A stretch of DNA of 64,000 bases from HXMU1420-13 sp963691715 (GTDB lineage Bacteria; Bacteroidota; Rhodothermia; Balneolales; Balneolaceae): assembly GCA_963691715.1 (NCBI GenBank), contig OY829281.1, positions 2,914,001 through 2,978,000 of the forward strand. Reading direction: 5' to 3'. Position 1 is the first letter of the stretch, and each line of letters begins with the position of its first letter. Positions 34,176 through 41,519 of the stretch are shown piece by piece. Under the pieces are notes generated by a model. The model did not search any database. It was not told the origin of the DNA and saw only the letters and a list, made by a program, of their open reading frames with translations. Both the position numbers and the translations under genes were made by a program.

Positions 34176-35591
34176 TCAGTTGAATATTCTCCAAATTGCT
34201 GCAAGTAGCAGTAAAATTGAGATTCCAAAACCATAAGGTAAAATGGTAGCTATAATTGTCCACTTTAGGCTCTTTGTTTCTTTGTAAATCGTATAAATTG
34301 TAGTGCTGCATGGATTATGCATCAAACTAAAAAGCATTACACTAATTGCGGTTAAAAGAGTCCAGCCACCTGCTTCTAAAACATTACTTAATGTACTAAT
34401 ATCTTCAGGTTCAAACATAATTCCTGCTCCAGAACCTACCCCAGACATACCCGTAACTAAAACGGTTAACATTAAAATGGTTGGAATGATAATTTCATTT
34501 GCTGGAATAGCAACGATATAGGCTAAAAGTATAACTCCGTTTAATCCAATAAACCAGCCTACAGGATCTAGGAATAAAATTATATGCTCAGCAATACTAG
34601 AGCCTCCTATCAATATGTTCGATGAAAGCCATATCGCTGCACCAGCTGGAAGTGCAAATACAATGGCTCTCCATAAAACAAAAATAGTACGATCTATGAT
34701 AGAGGTGTACAGGGTTTGCAAAATACGTGGTGGACGATAAGGAGGAAGTTCTAAGCTAAAAGCCGAAGATTCTCCCTTTAACACTGTTTTAGAAAGTAGC
34801 CAAGAGGCCACAAAGGTTAAAAATACACCAAGTAATGCAATAGAAACTACTGACAATGCGGTTGCGAACCCCGCAAACCAAGCAGGCGCTAAAGCACCTA
34901 CAAAAAGACTAGAGAGAATTATAACGGTTGGCCATCGACCATTACATAAAGAGAAATTATTAGTTATAATTGCTATCAGACGTTCACGAGGAGAATCAAT
35001 AATTCTAGCAGAAATAACTCCAGCCGCATTACAACCAAACCCCATCATCATGCTTAATGATTGTTTTCCATGTGCACCAGCTTTTTTAAATAGTCCATCA
35101 AGATTAAATGCAACTCGTGGTAAATACCCAAGACCTTCTAGTAATGTAAACATAGGAAAAAAAATAGCCATAGGTGGTAACATCACAGAAATTACCCACG
35201 CAGTGGCTAAATACATTCCATCAATAAGTAACCCGCTAATCCACCAAGGCCAAGCTTCGGTTGATTGTTTCAAAATCGGATAAAACGTATCCAAAAATAA
35301 TGAAGCTAGCATTCCAGAAGGAACATTTGCTCCTTCGATAGTTAGCCAAATTACTAATGTAAAAAGAGCTATCATTGTAGGGAAGCCCCACAATTTACTA
35401 GTTAAAATTTTGTCGATTTTTTCATCTTTGAGATATCGAATTGGATTTTTTTTAACTGTTTCATTACTGATTTCTGCAGCTTTTAAATAAAGATTTTCTA
35501 CATATTGATCATGAATATTCTGATTAATCTTTGAACGCAAAGAATGTGATTTCTTTAAAAGGGATTCTATTTTTGGTTCCATATTTCCCAT
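34176..35591 (-). CDS. feoB: FeoB membrane (gate) domain as a separate protein
   Basis: Permease half of the ferrous iron transporter, 471 residues from the ATG at 35591 (a TTG at 35597 overlapping the feoB G-domain stop is possible). After about 75 hydrophilic residues come roughly eight to ten membrane segments with two Gate domains. Conserved Gate cysteines appear in MMMGFGCNAAGVISARI and NNFSLCNGRWPT, the variant found in a FeoB subgroup rather than the E. coli GFGCNVPA type. The G domain is encoded upstream as its own gene. The order feoA-feoB(G)-feoB(membrane) with near-zero spacing implies one operon. It converges with the DtxR-family gene. Confidence 0.9.
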   Translation of the reverse strand: MGNMEPKIESLLKKSHSLRSKINQNIHDQYVENLYLKAAEISNETVKKNPIRYLKDEKIDKILTSKLWGFPTMIALFTLVIWLTIEGANVPSGMLASLFLDTFYPILKQSTEAWPWWISGLLIDGMYLATAWVISVMLPPMAIFFPMFTLLEGLGYLPRVAFNLDGLFKKAGAHGKQSLSMMMGFGCNAAGVISARIIDSPRERLIAIITNNFSLCNGRWPTVIILSSLFVGALAPAWFAGFATALSVVSIALLGVFLTFVASWLLSKTVLKGESSAFSLELPPYRPPRILQTLYTSIIDRTIFVLWRAIVFALPAGAAIWLSSNILIGGSSIAEHIILFLDPVGWFIGLNGVILLAYIVAIPANEIIIPTILMLTVLVTGMSGVGSGAGIMFEPEDISTLSNVLEAGGWTLLTAISVMLFSLMHNPCSTTIYTIYKETKSLKWTIIATILPYGFGISILLLLAAIWRIFN

Positions 35592-35593
35592 AA

Positions 35594-36454
35594 TCAAAAC
35601 TCAGCTTCGTTCATTTTATTTACTTCGTTTTCAAGATTTAGTGGAGTTTGATTTAAAGAATTAAATAATTGTTCGAACTCATTATTTTCCAATGCATTTA
35701 TGATGTGTTCATCACCTTCGAGCAAGCGGAGTGCAATCCAACGTGTGTTGGGTAAAGTTGGGTACATTTGTTTTAAATCCTTTTCAATGCTCAACAAAGA
35801 AAGTTCAAGCTGTTTTGGCATAACAACTTCAACTTTCTTTTTTGGTTTCCATTCACCAGAAATAACCTGTTCAATAGTCTCTAAAATTTCTCGAATTCCC
35901 TCTCCATAACGAGCAGTGGTAGCAACAACAGGAATGCCAAGATGCTGTTCTAATTTTCTTGTATTAATTTGAATACCCTTACGTCTCGCTTCATCAATTA
36001 AATTTAAACAAAGAATAGCATTGGGAGTAATTTCTAAAATTTGAAGCGTAAGATTAAGGTTGCGTTGCAGTCTAGTAGCATCCGCGACAATCACCGTGAC
36101 ATCAGGTTGCCCAAAAAGTAAAAAATTACGAGCTATTTCTTCGTCTTCGCTTGTTGAAAGAAGAGAATAGGTTCCTGGTAAATCAACGAGTTTATAGTTT
36201 TTTTCATTAAAAGTATAACCACCCTCTGCTCTGGTGACCGTTTTTCCAGGCCAATTACCTGTATGTTGTCGTAGACCAGTTAAGCTATTAAAAACTGTAC
36301 TTTTACCAGTATTTGGATTTCCTGCAAGTGCAATAACATACTGCCAATCATCCAAGTTCAATCCCAGTTTTCGTAACTGTTTTATTCGAAACTTTTCTCG
36401 AAATAAACCATGTTCCGAAGGCAGATGCCTCGAACTCTCTTTAACCTTTTCCAT
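35594..36454 (-). CDS. feoB: FeoB N-terminal GTPase domain as a separate protein
   Basis: Cytoplasmic G-protein half of FeoB, 286 residues. GTPase motifs: G1 GNPNTGKST (about residues 46-54), G2 region HTGNWPGKTV, G3 DLPG, and G4 NLID. The latter half forms the helical GDI-like domain. The ORF ends where a normal FeoB would continue into its membrane part; the next gene starts within a few bases. This looks like an established split and not a frameshift: the downstream gene has its own ATG, and the protein has a natural-looking hydrophilic tail (NEVNKMNEAEF). The start ATG lies six bases after feoA. Confidence 0.92.
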   Translation of the reverse strand: MEKVKESSRHLPSEHGLFREKFRIKQLRKLGLNLDDWQYVIALAGNPNTGKSTVFNSLTGLRQHTGNWPGKTVTRAEGGYTFNEKNYKLVDLPGTYSLLSTSEDEEIARNFLLFGQPDVTVIVADATRLQRNLNLTLQILEITPNAILCLNLIDEARRKGIQINTRKLEQHLGIPVVATTARYGEGIREILETIEQVISGEWKPKKKVEVVMPKQLELSLLSIEKDLKQMYPTLPNTRWIALRLLEGDEHIINALENNEFEQLFNSLNQTPLNLENEVNKMNEAEF

Positions 36455-36460
36455 TAAATA

Positions 36461-36694
36461 TTATGTATCGGAGGTAAAAATCAGATCTGTTTGTTCTTTA
36501 CGAAGTGCGATTACCGAACCTAGTACCTCAAACGCTTTAGGCTCACCAGTTGCAGAATCGAAGCAATGTGAAATGGTAGCTCCAGGATAGATTCCCAAAT
36601 CTAACAATCTTCTTCTTTGTGGACCAGAGATTTCTTCTCCAATCTTTGAGATTGTAGATCTTGATCCTTTTTTTAGAGTAGTTAATGGAGCCAT
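36461..36694 (-). CDS. feoA: FeoA family iron transport accessory protein
   Basis: Small SH3-like cytoplasmic protein of 77 residues (MAPLTTLKKGSRSTISKIGEE), with LLDLGIYPGATI and FEVLGSVIALRKEQTDLIF matching FeoA. It assists FeoB-mediated Fe(II) uptake. First gene of the feo operon; the strong DtxR-type palindrome (36711-36744) sits 17 bases upstream, consistent with metal repression. Confidence 0.92.
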   Translation of the reverse strand: MAPLTTLKKGSRSTISKIGEEISGPQRRRLLDLGIYPGATISHCFDSATGEPKAFEVLGSVIALRKEQTDLIFTSDT

Positions 36695-36710
36695 ATTCGA
36701 ATGTAAATTT

Positions 36711-36744
36711 GAATTTAAATTTAGGCAAGACTAAATTTAAATTC
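36711..36744. promoter_or_regulatory. DtxR/MntR-type operator palindrome in front of feoA
   Basis: A perfect 14-base inverted repeat, GAATTTAAATTTAG (36711-36724) and CTAAATTTAAATTC (36731-36744), around the core GCAAGA. The centre TTTAG-N6-CTAAA resembles known DtxR/MntR-family boxes. It lies just upstream of feoA on the minus strand and within the divergent region shared with the TonB receptor gene. A DtxR-family regulator is encoded 2.5 kb away. Confidence 0.8.
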
Positions 36745-36797
36745 AATGCTATAAAAAATAATTTTTATGATTAAAAAAACATTTAGAAAAGTGTTAA

Positions 36798-36813
36798 TTT
36801 AGCATAGACTAAA
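36798..36813. promoter_or_regulatory. Second DtxR/MntR-type operator, in front of the TonB receptor gene
   Basis: TTTAG (36798-36802), CATAGA, CTAAA (36809-36813): the same TTTAG-N6-CTAAA core and spacing as the palindrome near feoA, with partly symmetrical flanks. It is 14 bases upstream of the receptor ATG at 36827. Two boxes of identical core in one divergent region suggest joint control of feo and the receptor. Confidence 0.65.
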
Positions 36814-36826
36814 AATAAAATTAATT

Positions 36827-39106
36827 ATGGTAAAATATTCAATTCTTTTCCTTTTATTCATAGGTGTTTCTGAAGTATCGGCACAATCTTCTACTTTATC
36901 GGGGAGTGTACTTTCAATAGATAAACCCGTCGAGTTTGCGAACATTTATATTATTGAAAATGGTAAAGGTACTGTAACAAATGCTGAAGGATACTTTGAA
37001 ATTTCATCTTTAAAACCAGGAAAGTATACTGTTAGAGTATCATACATAGGGTTTAAAACACAAGAAAGAAAAGTTTCTATTATTAAGGGACAGGATAATT
37101 TTTTAAAAATTCAAATTTATCCTCTCGATTTGAAAGGAGATGAGATAGTTGTAACAAGCACATTAAAAGAAATTACGAGATCGGAGAATCCTGTCCCAAT
37201 TGAAGTTTTTTCACCAGTTTTTTTTAAAATGAATCCTACTCCATCCTTATATGATGCGTTGCAGAATGTGAATGGAGTTCGACCACAGTTAAATTGTAGT
37301 GTGTGTAATACAGGTGATATACATATTAATGGACTGGAAGGTCCATATACTATGGTGTTGATTGATGGGATGCCAATTGTTAGTGGTTTATCTACTGTGT
37401 ATGGATTATCAGGAATACCTAATTCTATTATTGAAAGGGTTGAGATTGTTAAAGGTCCCTCATCAACGTTGTATGGATCCGAGGCAGTAGGAGGGTTAAT
37501 AAATGTAATTACAAAAAAACCATCATCAGCATCAAAATTTGTGATAGACGGAATGTCGTCTAATTGGTATGACATGAATTTTGATATTGGAGGAAAGTTC
37601 AAAGCAGGTGAAAAAACTGATTTTTTGACTGGTATAAATATTTTCAATTATACCAATCCAATAGATAATAACAGAGACGGTTTTACTGATGTTACCATAC
37701 AACAGAGGGTATCAATCTTCCAAAAAATTACAGTGCAACGAAAAAAAGATCGATTATTAACAATGGGAGGTCGTTATTTATATGAAGATAGATGGGGTGG
37801 TGAATTAAATTGGACGGATGCGTTTAAAGGTGGGGTGGATGTATATGGAGAAACTATTACTACGAATCGAGTAGAATTTATAAGTAACTATCAATTACCG
37901 ATAGATGAAAAAATATTATTGAGTGTTTCTTATAATAAACATAATCAAAGATCCTACTATGGGAATACTAAATATGACGCTGATCAAAGGATTAGCTTTG
38001 GGCAATTGTTATGGGATAAAGTCACAGGAATTAATAGTTTTATTGTAGGCCTCGCACTTAGGTATACATATTATGATGATAATACACCTGCTACAGCACG
38101 TTCAACTAATTCTTTAGAAAACAATCCAAGTGAAGTTTGGCTACCAGGTGTATTTATTCAGAATAATATTTCTTTAACTAATCTTCAAAAACTTTTACTA
38201 GGCATAAGATATGATCATGACTCAAGGCATGGAAATATTTGGACCCCTAGAATTGCATACAAATGGTCTCCAAATTATAAAAATACATTAAGAATAAATT
38301 TAGGCTCAGGTTTTAGGGTAGTTAACCTTTTTACTGAGGATCATGCAGCATTAACAGGGGCTAGAGAAGTAGTATTAAATGAAGAATTATCTCCAGAAAG
38401 AAGCCTTAATGCGAATATAAATTACGAATTTAAGTCGTTTTCGACTCGAACATTATACTTTGGAATGAATGTGACGGCATGGTTTACATACTTTGACAAT
38501 CAAATTCTTCCTGACTATGAAACGAATTCGAATCAAATTATATATGAAAATCTTGATGGATTTGGAGTGACGCAAGGATTATCTCTTAATCTTGATTTTG
38601 AATTTAAAGGGGGAATGAAATTAATGATTGGAGCATCATATATAGATGTTTACACAAAAGAAAACAATAAAAAATTCAGACCACTTTTAACTGAAAAATG
38701 GACAGGTACTTGGGCATTAGGAATTCCCATAAAGAATTCTAATTTCAAAATTGATTATACTGGGAATCTATATGGACCAATGAGATTGCCAGTCTTGAGT
38801 GATCTTGATCCAAGAGCTTCAACATCACCATGGTGGAGTTTGCAAAATCTTCAAATTACTTGGAATCCTTCAAATAGTAAGTTTCAGATTTTTTTAGGGA
38901 TAAAAAATTTACTCAATTTTACTCCACCTTCTAATTCCATTGCTCGTTCGTTTGATCCATTTGACAGAAATGTAATATTTAATCAAGATGGTGAAGTTAT
39001 TCCCACAGAATCAAATCCAAATGCGTTGATTTTTGATCCGAGTTATGTCTATGCTCCGAATCAAGGTATTAGGGGTTTTATTGGATTTAAATATATGATA
39101 CAATGA
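36827..39106 (+). CDS. TonB-dependent outer-membrane receptor with a CxxC plug motif
   Basis: Outer-membrane active transporter of 759 residues. It has a signal peptide (cleavage near SAQSS), a carboxypeptidase-regulatory-like domain (about 22-100: GSVLSIDKPVEFANIYI, GYFEISSLKPGKYTVRVSYIGFK), a plug (about 110-235) and a 22-strand-type barrel to the end. The plug contains C157-S-V-C160 directly before TGDIHINGLEGPYTMVLIDG. Plug-barrel hallmarks are IERVEIVKGPSSTLYGSEAVGGLINVITK. An operator of DtxR type precedes it and a secreted thioredoxin-like gene overlaps its end (ATGA), so metal or metallophore uptake is likely. The cargo is not readable. Confidence 0.92.
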   Translation: MVKYSILFLLFIGVSEVSAQSSTLSGSVLSIDKPVEFANIYIIENGKGTVTNAEGYFEISSLKPGKYTVRVSYIGFKTQERKVSIIKGQDNFLKIQIYPLDLKGDEIVVTSTLKEITRSENPVPIEVFSPVFFKMNPTPSLYDALQNVNGVRPQLNCSVCNTGDIHINGLEGPYTMVLIDGMPIVSGLSTVYGLSGIPNSIIERVEIVKGPSSTLYGSEAVGGLINVITKKPSSASKFVIDGMSSNWYDMNFDIGGKFKAGEKTDFLTGINIFNYTNPIDNNRDGFTDVTIQQRVSIFQKITVQRKKDRLLTMGGRYLYEDRWGGELNWTDAFKGGVDVYGETITTNRVEFISNYQLPIDEKILLSVSYNKHNQRSYYGNTKYDADQRISFGQLLWDKVTGINSFIVGLALRYTYYDDNTPATARSTNSLENNPSEVWLPGVFIQNNISLTNLQKLLLGIRYDHDSRHGNIWTPRIAYKWSPNYKNTLRINLGSGFRVVNLFTEDHAALTGAREVVLNEELSPERSLNANINYEFKSFSTRTLYFGMNVTAWFTYFDNQILPDYETNSNQIIYENLDGFGVTQGLSLNLDFEFKGGMKLMIGASYIDVYTKENNKKFRPLLTEKWTGTWALGIPIKNSNFKIDYTGNLYGPMRLPVLSDLDPRASTSPWWSLQNLQITWNPSNSKFQIFLGIKNLLNFTPPSNSIARSFDPFDRNVIFNQDGEVIPTESNPNALIFDPSYVYAPNQGIRGFIGFKYMIQ

Positions 39107-39594
39107 AATTAATCGTGGGTTATCGTTTCATTCCAATGGTTTTACTATGGATATATTTTCCACTTATTGAGATATATGCACAAAAACTTGAAACACAAAA
39201 AATCGAAGATCTACCAAAACTTCAAAGTCAAGAACTTAGGCCTGTCTTAATATTATTGACAGCTGAATGGTGTACCTATTGCCAAAATATAGAATTGACA
39301 TCATTTCAAGAGGAAGAGGTGGTAAAAACGTTAAATACTCATTTTTATACGGTCATTTTTGATATTGAGTCTATTGATCCTGTTTTTCTATATGGTCAAG
39401 AATTTAAATATAAATCTACCGGTTTAAATACTGGTATTCATGAGTTTGCAGAATTGATAGGTACAATAGATGGAAAGTTAAGTACACCAACTTTTGTCGT
39501 ATTCGACAATAATCTTAGAATTAAATATCAGTACAACGGATACTTGGATAAAACGGAAATTATGGAATTAATAAAATTGGAGATTAATTATTAA
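39103..39594 (+). CDS. Secreted thioredoxin-like protein linked to the TonB receptor
   Basis: Exported thioredoxin-fold protein of 163 residues. The N-terminal hydrophobic signal ends near IYAQK; the active site is AEWCTYC (about residues 56-62); a cis-proline-like LSTPTFVVF lies at about 126-134. The ATG overlaps the receptor stop by four bases, so the two are translationally coupled. It resembles the protein at 32991-33509 in length and layout. A reductase acting on the receptor's plug CxxC or on a metal carrier is a reasonable but untested idea. Confidence 0.87.
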   Translation: MKLIVGYRFIPMVLLWIYFPLIEIYAQKLETQKIEDLPKLQSQELRPVLILLTAEWCTYCQNIELTSFQEEEVVKTLNTHFYTVIFDIESIDPVFLYGQEFKYKSTGLNTGIHEFAELIGTIDGKLSTPTFVVFDNNLRIKYQYNGYLDKTEIMELIKLEINY

Positions 39595-39671
39595 TACTAA
39601 AACATTTATGATGTGGAAATTTTCGGTATAATAATAGTATGCTGTCTTTATCATGAACATGTTTATTAACA

Positions 39672-40430
39672 CTATTCAACCCAATCTGCAATGAATACAT
39701 TGGTTGATCTATCTCCACCATTAAATCTATTAGAAGCGAAGATTATTTTGGTACCATCATACGAAAACATAGGAAACGAGTCGAATGTATCGTCATATGA
39801 AATTTGCTGAAGATCTGTTCCATCTTCATTGATTATGTAAATATTAAATGGAAACCCTCTTTGAGAGGCATGATTAGATGAGAAAACAATTTTCTCACCA
39901 GATGGATGATAGTATGGAGCCCAATTTGCTTTACCTAAATTAGTGATTTGCTTTAAGTTTGAACCGTCGATATTTACGGTGTATAATTCCATATTGGTTG
40001 GTTCAACCAAACCTTGTTCTAGTAGGGAAATATACTTTTCTATTTCCTCTTCAGTTTTTGGCCTAGAAGATCTAAATACTAGTTTTTTCCCATCTGGGGA
40101 GAAAAAAGCGCAGGTAGTTCTACCCAATCCTGTACTCACCATCTTTGGCTTAAACTCTGGCTCATTAGCTTTGGCTTTCATGTAAAATATTTGATCGCAA
40201 TTTACATCCCAAGCAGGGTTATCAGATTGAAAGATGATATCCTGATCTTTAAATCCCCAATAAGCTTCTGCATTATTAGCACCAAATGTTAATTGTTGAA
40301 TGTTCCGAAAATGTAGTTCTTGCTCATATTTTAGAGTATCAGCTTCAACGTTGTAGACTTATTCTGAAGTTGATTTTACACAATTGGCGAAAAAAAGAAC
40401 GGTGAATGATAAGAGGAGATTACTCTTCAT
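39672..40430 (-). pseudogene. PD40/TolB-like lipoprotein gene interrupted by an in-frame TAA
   Basis: The frame from the ATG at 40430-40428 encodes a lipoprotein signal (MKSNLLLSFTVLFFANC). It then hits TAA at 40361-40359 (codon 24) and continues open in the same frame for 228 codons to 39672. After the stop it reads VYNVEADTLKYEQELHF, then LTFGANNAEAYWGFKDQDIIFQS and NCDQIFYMK. The beta-propeller repeats FFSPDGKKLVFRSSRP, YHPSGEKIVFSSNHAS and FSYDGTKIIFASNR follow, ending in NVFIADWVE, a normal end for this family. A downstream Met at 40181 could start a 169-residue product, but it would lack the signal and the first blade. So the gene is broken by one nonsense codon, or needs readthrough, or the base is an error. 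Confidence 0.8.
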
Positions 40431-40481
40431 TGAATTTTTATATTTTGTTGTATGGTTTATTAGTGCTGTTTGTATTTAATT

Positions 40482-41153
40482 TCATAATACTAGGTGTGCA
40501 GTAATTGAAAACATAACAGGCGTATTTTCTGTATTAAAAGAGATCATTGGTTCAATAACTAGCTTAGAAGCTTTCGACATATCAAATACAAATGCTATTG
40601 AAGGATTGAAGACAGCAAAACTTTCACCAACTATATGCTTATTTATGCCAGAATAATCGTTTTTATCTTGAATTAAAACAATTGGAAAAGCATTTAGTCC
40701 TAGCTTAAAAACATGATTTAGCTTGTATGATTCTTCATCATGTACTCTTTTTGATAATCCAAGATTAACACCAAATAAATTAGTTGTTGGGATTCCAAAT
40801 TCATACCAAATTGTTTGTTGAATTAAGCCAAATTCAAAACCGAATTTATCTATTTTATTTAACTCATTTAATACCATAAAGCCAGTATAGAAACCAAGAC
40901 TTCTACCTGTAAGTTTGTTAGTATCGAAATCATTAGTATTTATCCTAATCGTAGAATATGATACAATGAAATTTGACTTAGCATTTAGAGTAATAGCAGC
41001 ACTAAGGGCTGCCCCTTGAGAATCATTATCTATTAAGCTACTAAAAGAAGATGAAAATGAGGTTCTGTGGGATTCTTGAAAAATTGATTGAGCCCTTGAA
41101 GGGTTTAAATAAAATAGAAAAATAAAAGATATGAGATATATTGTTTTCATCAC
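40482..41153 (-). CDS. Secreted hypothetical protein, probable small outer-membrane beta-barrel
   Basis: Protein of 223 residues with a signal peptide (MMKTIYLISFIFLFYLNPSRAQ, cleavage after RAQ). The mature part alternates polar and hydrophobic residues in short strands (LSAAITLNAKSNFIVSYSTIRI, KFGFEFGLIQQTIWYEFG, HVFKLGLNAFPIVLI, LVIEPMISFNTENTPVMFSITAHLVL) and ends without an aromatic residue. This fits an outer-membrane barrel of eight to ten strands but no named family. Either of two adjacent Met codons may start it. The structured element with terminator-like hairpin at 41206-41290 ends about 50 bases upstream of the start and could act as a leader. Confidence 0.6.
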   Translation of the reverse strand: MMKTIYLISFIFLFYLNPSRAQSIFQESHRTSFSSSFSSLIDNDSQGAALSAAITLNAKSNFIVSYSTIRINTNDFDTNKLTGRSLGFYTGFMVLNELNKIDKFGFEFGLIQQTIWYEFGIPTTNLFGVNLGLSKRVHDEESYKLNHVFKLGLNAFPIVLIQDKNDYSGINKHIVGESFAVFNPSIAFVFDMSKASKLVIEPMISFNTENTPVMFSITAHLVL

Positions 41154-41205
41154 AAGATCATAAGTAGATGGTCAAATTTTTTCATATCAAATTTCATATG
41201 GTAAT

Positions 41206-41290
41206 GAAAAAGCCTCATATTCAGTGAGGCTTTCTCGGGGGGATGAACCCCAATCCTAGGGTATGGAATGGGGCTTCCTTTAGGGGTTTT
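41206..41290 (-). ncRNA. Candidate structured RNA or attenuator with terminator hairpin
   Basis: This is the conspicuous part of the 366-base gap 41154-41519. On the minus strand a hairpin of CCCC-rich arms (complement of 41248-41256 and 41265-41273, eight of nine pairs) is followed by a terminator-like hairpin. That second stem has nine pairs (41209-41217 with 41225-41233) and ends in a T-rich tail (AGGCTTTTTC). The GGGGGG run (41237-41242) and further CCCC/GGGG runs (41248-41251, 41283-41286) allow mutually exclusive pairings, as in attenuators. GC content is far above its surroundings. It may be an sRNA, the 3' end of the upstream GDSL transcript or a leader of the beta-barrel gene. I see nothing definite in 41291-41519, apart from a TTGACA at 41477-41482 (minus). 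Confidence 0.5.
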
Positions 41291-41519
41291 CTATAATAAT
41301 GTATTAAATAAAAGTAAGATTTATCTGAATATGATTTAAGAAATCTATACAAAAAGAAGTTTTATTAGTGACAGGAAAAGCGCTGCCAAGTCTAATCTTA
41401 TTAAATAGGTTTTTTGTAAACTGATTCGATAAAGTCTGTAAATTCTCTAACTAAAATAAGAAGGTATTTATTCGATTGTCAAAATTTTTTTAAGTATTAA
41501 TCTAAATTAATATTGAGAG

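Noticed and set aside
37117..37647. 176-codon frame antisense to the TonB receptor
   Set aside because: Lies wholly inside the conserved plug-coding region; no independent support.
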